Below are positions 19,116 to 28,298 of a stretch of 42,764 bases of DNA, piece after piece; position 1 is the stretch's first letter; every line of letters starts with the position of its first letter. Source of the DNA: an uncultured Reyranella sp. (GTDB lineage Bacteria > Pseudomonadota > Alphaproteobacteria > Reyranellales > Reyranellaceae); assembly GCA_937919085.1 (NCBI GenBank), contig CALFRN010000428.1, positions 1-42,764 on the forward strand, given 5' to 3'. The notes beneath the pieces are model-generated. The model saw only the letters and a program-made list of their open reading frames with translations, was not told the origin of the DNA and did not search any database. Made by a program: the position numbers and the translations under genes.

Positions 19116-19802
19116 ATGGCAGACACGATCCAGATCGGCATCCTCCTCTACCCCAACGTCACCCAGCTCGACGCCACCGGCCCGGCGCAAGTACTGGCGC
19201 GCGTACCGGGCGCCAAATTGCACATGATCTGGAAGACGCTGGATCCGGTGCCGACCGATGCCGGCTTTTCGATCGTGCCGACCACCACCTTCGCAAACTG
19301 CCCGCAGCTCGACGTCATCTGTGTGCCGGGCGGCGGCGGCCAAGTGGCTCTGATGACCGACGAGGAGACGCTCGATTTTTTGCGCCGCCAGGCCGCGACC
19401 GCACGATACGTCACCTCGGTCTGCACCGGCTCTCTGGTGCTGGGCGCCGCCGGCCTGCTGAAGGGCTACGAGTCGGCCTGCCATTGGGCGTGGCGCGACA
19501 TGCTGCCGGCGTTCGGCGCCATCCCTGTCGCCCAGCGCGTGGTCCGCGACCGCAACCACATCTCGGGCGGCGGCGTGACGGCCGGCATCGACTTTGGCCT
19601 CACGGTGGCGGCAGAACTGGCCGGCGAGGAGGTGGCGAAGTCGATCCAGCTCGCCCTGGAGTACGATCCGCAGCCGCCGTTCGATTCGGGAAGTCCCGAA
19701 AAGGCCGGCCCCGAGCGCGTGAAGCGCTTTCGCGATCGGATTTCGGGACTGCTCGCCACCCGTCAGAAGGCCAACGACGACGCCGCGACCCGCCTCGCCT
19801 GA
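19116..19802 (+). CDS. DJ-1/PfpI family protein, isonitrile hydratase-like
   Basis: QIGILLYPNVTQLDATGPAQVLARVPG, YVTSVCTGSLVLGAAGLLKGYESACHWAWRDMLPAFG, GGGVTAGIDFGL resemble isonitrile hydratase (InhA) family. ATG 19116 follows aaggaga. Confidence 0.85.
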   Translation: MADTIQIGILLYPNVTQLDATGPAQVLARVPGAKLHMIWKTLDPVPTDAGFSIVPTTTFANCPQLDVICVPGGGGQVALMTDEETLDFLRRQAATARYVTSVCTGSLVLGAAGLLKGYESACHWAWRDMLPAFGAIPVAQRVVRDRNHISGGGVTAGIDFGLTVAAELAGEEVAKSIQLALEYDPQPPFDSGSPEKAGPERVKRFRDRISGLLATRQKANDDAATRLA

Positions 19803-19803
19803 C

Positions 19804-20112
19804 ATGCTCGAACTCAGACCGACCTGCGAGAACTGCAACAGGGCGCTGCCGCCGGCGTCGCTCGAGGCCCGCATCTGCACCTACGAATGCACCTTCTGCG
19901 CCGATTGCGTCGACGGCCTTCTGTGCAACGTCTGCCCGAACTGCGGTGGCGGCTTCATGCCACGACCAATCAGACCTGCGACCAACTGGAAGAACGACAA
20001 CTTCCTCGGCAAGGATCCCGCCACGACGAAGGTAAAGCATCGGCCGGTCGATGCGGCAGTCCACGCGCGTTTCCTGATGGTGCTGAGGACTCTGCCGCCA
20101 CAGGACCGGTAA
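19804..20112 (+). CDS. DUF1272-like small cysteine-rich protein
   Basis: LELRPTCENCNRALPPASLEARICTYECTFCADCVDGLLCNVCPNCGGGF; starts 1 nt after the upstream stop codon. Confidence 0.82.
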   Translation: MLELRPTCENCNRALPPASLEARICTYECTFCADCVDGLLCNVCPNCGGGFMPRPIRPATNWKNDNFLGKDPATTKVKHRPVDAAVHARFLMVLRTLPPQDR

Positions 20113-20177
20113 TACCGCCGCGGCGCAACCCGGCGGGCACTGCTTGCCCGCCCCGACCTCGTCCCTACGCTGCGCCC

Positions 20178-20414
20178 ATGACGATGCTTGAACTGACGGT
20201 TGCCGAAGGCATCGTTTCGTCCAAGCGCAGCCAGAACGATTCCAAGCTGATCCAGACCTCGGCGCCGATCTCGCTAGGTTCGTCGGGCGGCCGCCTGTTC
20301 GATGCCCAGGGCCAGCTGCTCGGCATCACCACTTTCTATTTCAAGGCCGGCCAGAACCTGAACTTCGCCGTCGCCGCCGAAGAGTACGCCCGCCCCTACG
20401 GGTGGCCGGACTAG
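20178..20414 (+). pseudogene. C-terminal fragment of a trypsin-like (S1C/DegP-like) serine protease domain
   Basis: ELTVAEGIVSSKRS...LIQTSAPISLGSSGGRLFDAQGQLLGITTFYFKAGQNLNFAVAAEEYARP matches the second half of the S1C domain including GxSGG; the His/Asp half is absent upstream. Confidence 0.6.
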
Positions 20415-20959
20415 GCCGCGCCCGCCGTCGCGCTTTCGATGGTGATCGCCTTGCCGGCGGCCATGTCGAACTTCAGCCGCCGCACAAAATCGAGATCGCG
20501 TCCGGTGACGCGGACGAAGCGGCTGCCCTCGGGATAGTCGATCGAATGAATGGCGCCGACATCGTAGACGCCGGCGTGACCGGGCTCGAGCCGGTAGCTC
20601 TTGACCTGTTCGAGCTTGGCCTCGCCCGCGTCGGCGCCGCCATCGAGCCGCCTGAATTCGCTCATGTCGGTGTGCTTGATCGCCTGGCCATAGACCGCCC
20701 AGGACGGACCGTGGTCGTGCGGCGGGCTCTTGTGCGGCTTGGCATTGCAATGCGCCAATACGACGAAGCCGAAATCCTTGTCCTCGTAGAGCTTGCGCGC
20801 GCCCATTGGCGCCGCCGGCCCCACGGCTTCCTCGACGAAGGCCTTGTTGGTCAGCAGCTTCTCCAGGAGTACGCGCACCTTCTCGCGGCCGGCCGGACCG
20901 GCATGGGCCTTGAGGGCAGCCTGGGCGTCCTTGACGAAGGCATCGAGCGTGTAGGTCAT
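20411..20959 (-). CDS. Cupin / cysteine dioxygenase-like protein
   Basis: PHDHGPSWAVYGQAIKHTDMSEFRR and PGHAGVYDVGAIHSIDYPEGSRFVRVTG are cupin/CDO-type motifs. Confidence 0.7.
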   Translation of the reverse strand: MTYTLDAFVKDAQAALKAHAGPAGREKVRVLLEKLLTNKAFVEEAVGPAAPMGARKLYEDKDFGFVVLAHCNAKPHKSPPHDHGPSWAVYGQAIKHTDMSEFRRLDGGADAGEAKLEQVKSYRLEPGHAGVYDVGAIHSIDYPEGSRFVRVTGRDLDFVRRLKFDMAAGKAITIESATAGAA

Positions 20960-21030
20960 GGCGGCAAGCTCCCTGGATGCAGGCGAAAATGATCCGCCCC
21001 GGCGGCGGCCGGTGTCAACGGTCATCCTCC

Positions 21031-22191
21031 TCAGCGACCCCCGAGAATCCGCCGTGCGATCACCATGCGGTGGACCTCGGAGGGACCTTCGTAGACCCGC
21101 ATGGTGCGGACCTTCTGCGCCATGATCGACAGCGGCAGTTCCTGGGTCACGCCCATGGCGCCGAAGGCCTGCTGGGCGTGGTCGATGATCTCGGTCGCCA
21201 TCTCGGTGGCGAAGACCTTGATCATCGAGGCCTCCATGCGCACGTCGCGGCCGTCGTCCTGCTTCACGGCGGCGTCCATCACCATGAGACGGCAGGCGTG
21301 GAGCTTCATGGCGGCATCGGCCACCCACCACTGGATCGCCTGACGGTCGGCCAGTTTCTGGCCGAAGGTGACGCGCTGGTTGGCGTGCTCGACCAGCATG
21401 TCGAGCGCGCGCTGCGCCATGCCGGTGCACCAGGCGCCCATCTGCAGCCGGCGCACGGTGAGTCGAAGCTGCATGGGTGCGAAGCCGGCGCCAACCTTGC
21501 CCAGCACCTGGCTTTCATGCACGCGGCAATCCTCGAACACGACTTCGTAGGTGCGCTGGCCCGCCAGCATCGGAATCGCGCGCGCCACGACCAGGCCCTT
21601 GGTGTCCTTGTCGATCAGGAAGGCGGTGATGCCGCCGCGCGAGCCCAGCGCGGTGTCGGTCACCGCCATGGCGATGGTGAAGTCGGCCTTGGCGATACGG
21701 CTGATCCAGATCTTGCGGCCGTTGATCACCCAGTCGTTGCCGTCCTTCACCGCTCTCGTTTTCATGCCGGCCGGATCGCCGCCGGCACCGGGCTCGGAGA
21801 TGGCAATGGCCGAGCTGGTGAGACCGGCGGCGTAGGGTTCGAGATATTTCTTGCGCTGCTCGGGGCTGGCCGTCGCCAGCAGCATGTGCAGGTTGGGAGA
21901 ATCCGGCGGAAAGGTGAAAGGTACGCAGGTGTAGCCGATCTCCTCGTTGACGCCGACCAGCGCGACCGCCGGCAGGTTGGCGCCGCCCACCTCCTCCGGC
22001 ACGTCGAGCGCCCACAGGCCGAGCTCCTTGCACTGCTTGAAGAGCCTGGCGTTCTCCTCGTCGTTGAGCGACGCCGGCTGGCCGGCAGCGAAACGGTCGA
22101 GGATGTTCTTCTCCAGCGGCATCAGCTCGTTGCGCACGAACTTCTTCACCAGCTCGCGCAGCATCACATGTTCTTCACTGACCTGGTGCAT
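21031..22191 (-). CDS. Acyl-CoA dehydrogenase
   Basis: AIAISEPGAGGDPAGMKTRAV, VTFGQKLADRQAIQWWVADAAM, C-terminal QAFGAMGVTQELPLSIMAQKVRTMRVYEGPSEVHRMVIARRIL. Confidence 0.93.
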   Translation of the reverse strand: MHQVSEEHVMLRELVKKFVRNELMPLEKNILDRFAAGQPASLNDEENARLFKQCKELGLWALDVPEEVGGANLPAVALVGVNEEIGYTCVPFTFPPDSPNLHMLLATASPEQRKKYLEPYAAGLTSSAIAISEPGAGGDPAGMKTRAVKDGNDWVINGRKIWISRIAKADFTIAMAVTDTALGSRGGITAFLIDKDTKGLVVARAIPMLAGQRTYEVVFEDCRVHESQVLGKVGAGFAPMQLRLTVRRLQMGAWCTGMAQRALDMLVEHANQRVTFGQKLADRQAIQWWVADAAMKLHACRLMVMDAAVKQDDGRDVRMEASMIKVFATEMATEIIDHAQQAFGAMGVTQELPLSIMAQKVRTMRVYEGPSEVHRMVIARRILGGR

Positions 22192-22217
22192 TGACCATCC
22201 CCTGTATCGTCGCCCTC

Positions 22218-22237
22218 GGGCGGGGTAACCCCCGCCC
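22218..22237. repeat. 8-bp perfect GC-only inverted repeat
   Basis: GGGCGGGG-taac-CCCCGCCC, 26 nt upstream of the acyl-CoA dehydrogenase start; no adjacent T-run. Confidence 0.5.
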
Positions 22238-22345
22238 TGTAGCCTAGCCGAGGCGCCTGTCCTGCCTCGAACATAAAAAGAGGTCCTTCCGCTCTGCGCT
22301 TCGCGCTTCAGCGCGGAGGCTATTCCACGCGAGTCGGGACGACGA

Positions 22346-23386
22346 CTACGAGGGCTTTCCGATACCCTTGTTCACGAATTCCAGCGTGTAGGCCCGCCCG
22401 ACGTCCAATCCCCCGGGCAGGACGTCGACCTCGGTCATCGACTGGTAGAAATTAATCCAGCGCGCGTCGCTCATGGCGCCAATGCCGTCCTTCAGCGCGT
22501 CGCCCGACAGCACGATGCCGCGCGCCTTCAGCACCTTTATGGCATAGGCGATGCGGGCGTCGGTCTGGTCGGGATTGTGCTTCTTGATGAGTGCGTTGGC
22601 CGCCTCGATGCCCGGCCCGCCGCCCAGGTACTGCGCCCAGCCCTCCAGCGTGGCGTCGACAAAACGCTGCACCAGATCCTTCTTCTCTGCTGCCATCCGG
22701 CGCGAGATTGCGATGGTGGTCTGGTAGGCGCTGAAGCCGGCATCGGCGATCAGCAGCACTTCCGGTTGTCGGCCGAGCGCCTCGGCGATCGAATAGGGTT
22801 CGGACGACAGGAACCCCTGCTGCACGGCGTTCTTGTCGGCGAGGAACGGCGCCATGTTGAAGGTATAGGGCCGGAGCTGGGTGTCGGTGAGACCATACTT
22901 CTTCCGCAGATACGGCCAGTAGGTCACGCGCCCGCCATTGCCGATCAGCAAGGTGCGACCGCTGAGCTTGTCGAAACCATCGAGTCCCGATCCGGGATGG
23001 CCGATCAGAACCTGCGGATCCTTCTGGAAGATCGCGGCAATGGTGTAGAACGGCGCGCTTTCGCGGACGAAGGTGAAGGCCTCGAAGCTGTTCGACATGA
23101 TCATGTCGGCGCGGCCCGTCAGCAGAAGCTGGCCGATGTTGAGGCTGGGGCCACCCTGGCGCAGGTCGCACTCGATGCCGGCCCTGGCATAAAGGCCGGC
23201 AGCGATCGCCTGGTAGTAGCCGCCATGCTCGGCCTGGGCCCGCCAGTCGGTCTGGAAGCTCACCCTGTCGAGTGTCCGGGCACGCGGCCGGCGGGCCAAC
23301 GGCACCAGCAAGGGGCTGGCCAGGATGAGCCCCAAGCCGCCCCGAAGCGCCGCGCGGCGTCCGATACGCCAGGCCCCCGTCGTCAT
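22346..23386 (-). CDS. ABC transporter substrate-binding protein (NMT1/THI5, nitrate/sulfonate-like family)
   Basis: RVSFQTDWRAQAEHGGYYQAIAAGLYARAGIECDLRQGG, N-terminal RRAALRG twin-arginine-like signal; overlaps the upstream YdcF-like stop by 4 bp. Confidence 0.87.
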   Translation of the reverse strand: MTTGAWRIGRRAALRGGLGLILASPLLVPLARRPRARTLDRVSFQTDWRAQAEHGGYYQAIAAGLYARAGIECDLRQGGPSLNIGQLLLTGRADMIMSNSFEAFTFVRESAPFYTIAAIFQKDPQVLIGHPGSGLDGFDKLSGRTLLIGNGGRVTYWPYLRKKYGLTDTQLRPYTFNMAPFLADKNAVQQGFLSSEPYSIAEALGRQPEVLLIADAGFSAYQTTIAISRRMAAEKKDLVQRFVDATLEGWAQYLGGGPGIEAANALIKKHNPDQTDARIAYAIKVLKARGIVLSGDALKDGIGAMSDARWINFYQSMTEVDVLPGGLDVGRAYTLEFVNKGIGKPS

Positions 23387-24171
23387 GGCGCCAGACTCCC
23401 GCCGCGGCGGTCGAAGGTATTGGCCAGGATCTCCCACAGTGCGCCGGTCGAAACAGAAAGCGCGCCCGCCGACGGCAACCAGTTCTCCCACGAGACCCGC
23501 GACTCGGGCGGCGGGCGCCAATCGGTGGGAAAGGCGCCGACCTTCAGGCCGGCTACCCGGGCGAGGCGCAGCGCGCGGGGCATGTGGACGGCCGACGTCA
23601 CCAGGGCGACACGCCCGTCCTTCACCAGCGTTCGCACATGCCGGATGTTCTCGATGGTATTGAGCGACTGTCCCTCGGTGACGATAGCCGACGCCGGCAC
23701 GCCGAGATCGGACAGGAATATCCGCATCGCCTCGGCCTCGGTCATCTGCGGGCCGCCGGTTTGCGCCAGAAGCGAGCCGCCGCTGGCGATGACGAGAGGC
23801 GCGACCCCGCGATGGTAAAGTCGTGCCGCCTCCCAGATGCGGTCGCCGGCTTCCGTCAGGTCGGGCTCGGGCACCTCGGGCGGCGCGGCCGGCGCGATGC
23901 CGCCACCCAGCACCACGATGGCATCGTAACAGCAGGCCGGGGCCGCCTTGGCTGCGGCGCGCGCCTCGACCTGCATCGGCATCATCAGGGCATCGGCGAC
24001 CGGCGGCAGCGACATCAGCAGAAGTTCGGCAATCGCCAGTCCGACTGCAAGCCTGGCCAGACGACGCAGCCCGACCAATGCCAGCACGCCGGCGACGACG
24101 AGCCCGACCACCAGCGACGCTGGCGGCAGGGCCAACTGGCCCAGGAATTTGAGGACGACGAATGTATCCAT
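23383..24171 (-). CDS. YdcF/SanA-like family protein (DUF218)
   Basis: Two N-terminal TM segments, YDAIVVLGGGI, SGGSLLAQTGGPQMTEAEAM, EGQSLNTIENIRHV, LVTSAVHMPRALRLARVAGL. Confidence 0.9.
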   Translation of the reverse strand: MDTFVVLKFLGQLALPPASLVVGLVVAGVLALVGLRRLARLAVGLAIAELLLMSLPPVADALMMPMQVEARAAAKAAPACCYDAIVVLGGGIAPAAPPEVPEPDLTEAGDRIWEAARLYHRGVAPLVIASGGSLLAQTGGPQMTEAEAMRIFLSDLGVPASAIVTEGQSLNTIENIRHVRTLVKDGRVALVTSAVHMPRALRLARVAGLKVGAFPTDWRPPPESRVSWENWLPSAGALSVSTGALWEILANTFDRRGGSLAP

Positions 24172-24297
24172 GCCGATGCACGTCAGGGGCGGCTATAAGG
24201 GGCGGTCATACGCGTCCACGATGCCTGCGGCAAAGAGTTCCGACATGATGTTCGACACACCTTCGATTGATGCCGCCCCGCGGGCGGGCGTGCCGCG

Positions 24298-24690
24298 ATG
24301 ATTTCGCACGTGCATGTCGGCGTCACGGATTTCGACCGCGCCTTCGCCTTCTATTCGCATGTGATGGATGCGCTGGGCTTCCCGCTGAAGTTCTGTGACC
24401 GCGAGCGCCCATGGGCGGGCTGGATGCCGACCGCCGCGGCGCGACCGCTCTTCCTGATCGGCCGCCCGCAGGACGGCGAGGGTGCCGCGCCGGGAAATGG
24501 CCAGATGGTGGCATTGCTGGCGCCGAGCCGCGCGGCGGTCGATGACTGCCACCGCCGGGCGTTGTCCGGCGGCGGACGCGACGAGGGATCGCCGGGCCTG
24601 CGGAAGCACTACCATCGCGACTATTACGGTGCCTACTTCCGCGATCCCGACGGCAACAAGATCTGCGTCTGCTGTCACGATCCCGAGTAG
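24298..24690 (+). CDS. VOC family protein (glyoxalase/bleomycin resistance fold)
   Basis: MISHVHVGVTDFDRAFAFYSHVMDALGFPLKF...YYGAYFRDPDGNKICVCCHDPE. Confidence 0.9.
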   Translation: MISHVHVGVTDFDRAFAFYSHVMDALGFPLKFCDRERPWAGWMPTAAARPLFLIGRPQDGEGAAPGNGQMVALLAPSRAAVDDCHRRALSGGGRDEGSPGLRKHYHRDYYGAYFRDPDGNKICVCCHDPE

Positions 24691-24708
24691 CGCAGAACCC
24701 GGGCGGAC

Positions 24709-24747
24709 AAAAAGAAGGGCGGGCCCGGCTTGCACCAGTGCCCGCCC
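24709..24747 (-). terminator. Rho-independent terminator of the HU gene
   Basis: On the - strand GGGCGGGC...GCCCGCCC (24740-24747/24717-24724) followed by TTCTTTTT; 21 nt past the HU stop. Confidence 0.75.
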
Positions 24748-24767
24748 GATCTTCGGCTGGAAACGAC

Positions 24768-25064
24768 CTAGATCGCTTCCTTGAGATCCTTGGCGACGCG
24801 GAAGGCAACCTTCTTCGATGCCTTGATCTTGATCGCTTCGCCGGTCGCGGGATTGCGACCCATGCGTGCCGGACGCGCGCGCACCTGGAAGATGCCGAGG
24901 CCGGTGACGCGAACCTTGTTGCCCTTTTTGAGATGCTTCACGACCAAACCGATGAACTCATCGAGGGCGCCGGTGGCGTCCTTCTTGGTCATGCCTGTCT
25001 TCTCGGCCAGTTCGGCCGCAACCTTGGACAGCGGTACAGTCGGAACAGTGGTTTTGGTAGCCAT
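24768..25064 (-). CDS. HU family DNA-binding protein
   Basis: LAEKTGMTKKDATGALDEFIGLVVKHLKKGNKVRVTGLGIFQVRARPARMGRNPATGEAIKIKASKKVAFRVAKDLKEAI. Confidence 0.95.
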   Translation of the reverse strand: MATKTTVPTVPLSKVAAELAEKTGMTKKDATGALDEFIGLVVKHLKKGNKVRVTGLGIFQVRARPARMGRNPATGEAIKIKASKKVAFRVAKDLKEAI

Positions 25065-25250
25065 GGTGGAGGGGTCCCTTACGTTTTTTCGTTACACCAA
25101 CGTCTTCCTGACGCCCCAGGACAGCGCTGGCGTCCCCAAGGTTATCCACGAATCGTTCCCCCGCAAGCCCGGAACACGCGAAAAATGTCGATTTCTGTGG
25201 CTTTTTCGGTCATTTGGGGCGCCATCCACCGACAGCAGAGAGTGCGCCGA

Positions 25251-26153
25251 GTGCCAACGCCCGATTTTATCCCGACTTTCAGCACCGCCGTGAACACCTG
25301 GCAGTGCGATGAAAACGACCATCTGAACGTTCAGTTCTATACCGAATTCGGCCATGAGGCTTCGGCACATCTGCTCGCCAGCCTGGGGCTGGGACCGCGC
25401 GCGCAACGTGCCGCAGACCTCGTCGTGGCCGTCGCGGAGGACCATGTCCGCTACCTCCGCGAGTTCCGTGTCGTCGATGCGGTCGAGGTCCACTCGGCGC
25501 CGGTCGAGGTCGGCAACGACTATCTCGTGGCGTATCACGAAGTACGCAATCGGGGCGACGGCGCGGTCGCGGCAACCATCCGACGGCGCGTCGTTTGCAA
25601 CCGACCGTGGCCGGAAATCTTCCGCGCCCGTGCGGCATCGGCGCGGATGGATTTGCCGGCGAAGGCCCAGCCGCGCAGCGTCGGGATTCTGACCCTGCCT
25701 GATCTGACACTGGCCGATGCGCCGCGGACCGGCCTGGTCGATATCGGGCGAACCGTGATCACACCCGATGAATGCGACGAGCGCGGCGAGTTCCTGCCGC
25801 GCCATCAGTTCGGCCGCTATTCCGACGGCGCACCGGTGTTGTGGAACCACCTCGGTTTCGACCGCGCCGCGATGCAGTCGCGCCAGGAAGGCTCGGTCGT
25901 GGTCGAAATGCTGAACCACTACCATCGGCCGCTGCGCGCCGGCGATCTCGCGGTGGTGATGAGCGGCCTCGCCAGCTTCACCGACAAGACGCTGGTCTTC
26001 ACGCACTTCCTGTTCGAGGCCGAGACCGGCGTACTCGCCGCCTGCGCCGAGGCCGTCGGCATGAAGTTCGACCAGAAGGTTCGCAAGATCATGACCTTCA
26101 GCCCCGAAGACCAGGCGCGGCTCGCCGCGCGCAAGCTTCGCCTGGCCGCCTGA
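25251..26153 (+). CDS. Thioesterase family protein (hotdog fold)
   Basis: NTWQCDENDHLNVQFYTEFGHEAS... and a second hotdog-like half (VVVEMLNHYHRPLRAGDLAVVMSGLASFTDKTLVFTHFLF). GTG 25251 chosen; ATG 25185 possible. Confidence 0.78.
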   Translation: MPTPDFIPTFSTAVNTWQCDENDHLNVQFYTEFGHEASAHLLASLGLGPRAQRAADLVVAVAEDHVRYLREFRVVDAVEVHSAPVEVGNDYLVAYHEVRNRGDGAVAATIRRRVVCNRPWPEIFRARAASARMDLPAKAQPRSVGILTLPDLTLADAPRTGLVDIGRTVITPDECDERGEFLPRHQFGRYSDGAPVLWNHLGFDRAAMQSRQEGSVVVEMLNHYHRPLRAGDLAVVMSGLASFTDKTLVFTHFLFEAETGVLAACAEAVGMKFDQKVRKIMTFSPEDQARLAARKLRLAA

Positions 26154-26163
26154 GGCGGGGTCG

Positions 26164-27666
26164 CTAGACGGCGAGGTTGACCGTCACGCTCTTGCGCTGG
26201 GTGAAGCTGTCGAGCATGCCCTCGAGCGAAAACTCGCGGCCGAGCCCGCTCTGCTTGAAGCCGCCGTAGGACATGCCGGGCGTCTGGCCGCCGCCCTGGT
26301 TGACCTGCACCCAGCCCGATTCGATGGCGTGGGCGGCGCGCAGGCCACGGCCGATGTCGTGCGTCCAGACATAGGCGGCCAGGCCGTAGTGACTGTCGTT
26401 GGCCATGCGGATCGCCTCGGCCTCGTCGGTCCAGCGGATCGCCACCAGCACCGGGCCGAAGATTTCCTCGCGCGCCAGGCGCCAGTCGTTCGAGCGGTCG
26501 GCGAATACGGTCGGCAGGGTGAAGTAGCCCTCGGAGAGCGGTCCGGTCTTGGGCGGCAGGCCGCCGAACACCAGCCTGGCGTCGGAGCGCTTCAGCCCCT
26601 CGTCCACATACCTGCAGACCTTTGTGTACTGCTTGTTGTTGATGATCGCGCCGATGTCGGAGGCCTCGTCGAGGGGATCGCCGATCTTGAGGGCGGCGGT
26701 CTTCTTCTCGAGCTTGGCGAGGAAGGAATCGAAGATGTCCTCGTGCAGGAACAGGCGCGAGCCCGCCGTGCAGCTCTGGCTCTGTCGCGTGAAGCGCATG
26801 GCGTTGATGATGCCGTCGACCGCCCAATCCTCGTCGGCGTCGGGATAGACGAGCGAGGGGCTCTTGCCGCCGAGTTCGAGCGACACCGGCACGATGCGCT
26901 CGGCCGCCGCGCGCATGATCACCTTCCCGACCTCGGTCGAGCCGGTGAACGAGAGCTTGGCGACCTTGGGATGTTTGGCGAGCGGGCCGCCGCACTCCTC
27001 GCCGTGGCCGGTGATCACGTTCAGCACGCCCGGCGGCAGGAATTCCTGGCAGACGTCCGCCATCATCAGAACGCCCATCGGCGCGTCCTCAGCCGCCTTC
27101 AGCACCAGCACGTTACCGGCGCAAAGCGCCGGGGCAATCTTGAGCGCCCCCAGCATCACCGGCGCATTCCACGGGATGATGGCGCCGACGATGCCGATCG
27201 GCTCGCGGCGCGTGTAGGAGAGTACGTGTTCGCCCAGCGGCACGGTCTCGCCCTTGAGCTCCGACGCAAGTCCGCCGAAGTAACGGAAGACATCGGCCGC
27301 GAGCCTGGCCTCGCCGCGCGCCTGGGTGCGCAGCGCATTGCCGGTCTCGAGCGCGATGGTGCGCGCCATCTCCTCGGCCCGCGCCTCCAGCGCTTCGGCG
27401 ATCTTCAGCAGAAGCCTGCCGCGTTCGCGTGGCACCACGCTCTTCCAGGCCACGAAGGCCCTCTCGGCTGCGGCGACCGCAAGATCGACATCGGCGGCGG
27501 CGGCGCGCGGCACCTCGGCCACGGCGGTGCGCTTGCCGGGATTCTCGACCGTGATGCGCTGGCCGGAAACGCTGCCGACCCATTTACCGTCGATCAGCAT
27601 GCCCTTGGGTTGATAGATGCCGGCTGGCTGCGACAGAGGCTCGGTTCGGGGGGCGATCGTCGACAT
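26164..27666 (-). CDS. Aldehyde dehydrogenase family protein
   Basis: PIGIVGAIIPWNAPVML, LSFTGSTEVGK, VSLELGGKSPSLVYPDAD, RQSQSCTAGSR catalytic Cys region, EEIFGPVL. Confidence 0.94.
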   Translation of the reverse strand: MSTIAPRTEPLSQPAGIYQPKGMLIDGKWVGSVSGQRITVENPGKRTAVAEVPRAAAADVDLAVAAAERAFVAWKSVVPRERGRLLLKIAEALEARAEEMARTIALETGNALRTQARGEARLAADVFRYFGGLASELKGETVPLGEHVLSYTRREPIGIVGAIIPWNAPVMLGALKIAPALCAGNVLVLKAAEDAPMGVLMMADVCQEFLPPGVLNVITGHGEECGGPLAKHPKVAKLSFTGSTEVGKVIMRAAAERIVPVSLELGGKSPSLVYPDADEDWAVDGIINAMRFTRQSQSCTAGSRLFLHEDIFDSFLAKLEKKTAALKIGDPLDEASDIGAIINNKQYTKVCRYVDEGLKRSDARLVFGGLPPKTGPLSEGYFTLPTVFADRSNDWRLAREEIFGPVLVAIRWTDEAEAIRMANDSHYGLAAYVWTHDIGRGLRAAHAIESGWVQVNQGGGQTPGMSYGGFKQSGLGREFSLEGMLDSFTQRKSVTVNLAV

Positions 27667-27736
27667 GCGGGCTCTCCTGTTGTCAAAACGGCCGGGAGTT
27701 TGGCCCGCGTGTCGCGATGCTACAAGATCGGCAAGA

Positions 27737-28288
27737 TCAGGCCGCCTGGGCCAGCGGTGTTGCCAGCACCTCTTCTGCCGCCAGCGTGCGGGCAACGGCG
27801 TGAACCGTCGCCGCAATCCGCACGGCGGCCTGGACCTGCTCGGGTGAGAGCCCGGCCTCGCGGCACACTTTCTCGTGCGCCTCCAGGCACATGCCGCAGC
27901 CGTTCACCGCCGAAACGACGAGCGACCACAGTTCGAAATCGACCTTGTCGACGCCGGGCTTGGCCATGGCGGTCATGCGCAGCTTGGCCGGCAGGGTCTT
28001 GTAGTCGGCGGCGTGCACGAGATGCACGAAGCGGTAGTAGATGTTGTTCATCGCCATCAGCGATGCCGCGATCTTGGCGCCGTTGAGCGCTTCCGCCGAC
28101 AACTCGGAACCGAAGATCCCGACCACGGCCTGGGTGGTCGGCCCGTGGTTGGCCGCCAGCGCGGCAGTGACGAAGCTGCCGGCCTTCTGCTGCGGGCTGA
28201 GCAACTGCTCGGCGGCCAGGCTCGAGAGGTTGAGCTTGAGGTCGCGCGCGTAGTCGGGCAGCCGGTCCTTCAGGATGTCGAGAGTCAT
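27737..28288 (-). CDS. ahpD: Alkyl hydroperoxide reductase AhpD-like / carboxymuconolactone decarboxylase family
   Basis: [23 protein letters not shown] (CxxCxxxH); directly downstream of the AhpC-like gene. Confidence 0.9.
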   Translation of the reverse strand: MTLDILKDRLPDYARDLKLNLSSLAAEQLLSPQQKAGSFVTAALAANHGPTTQAVVGIFGSELSAEALNGAKIAASLMAMNNIYYRFVHLVHAADYKTLPAKLRMTAMAKPGVDKVDFELWSLVVSAVNGCGMCLEAHEKVCREAGLSPEQVQAAVRIAATVHAVARTLAAEEVLATPLAQAA

Positions 28289-28298
28289 CGCCGTCTCC

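Noticed and set aside
18072-19116. N-terminal extension of the 576-aa + strand ORF 18072..19802
   Set aside because: This part is the antisense of the GlxA-like gene; only the portion from ATG 19116 is supported as the DJ-1 protein.
24246-24301. 17-codon ORF (MFDTPSIDAAPRAGVPR) ending in ATGA overlap with the VOC start
   Set aside because: No RBS evidence or recognisable leader-peptide feature; short open frames are frequent here.
26329-28086. 585-aa open frame on the + strand
   Set aside because: Antisense to the aldehyde dehydrogenase and AhpD genes, with a shadow-type composition.
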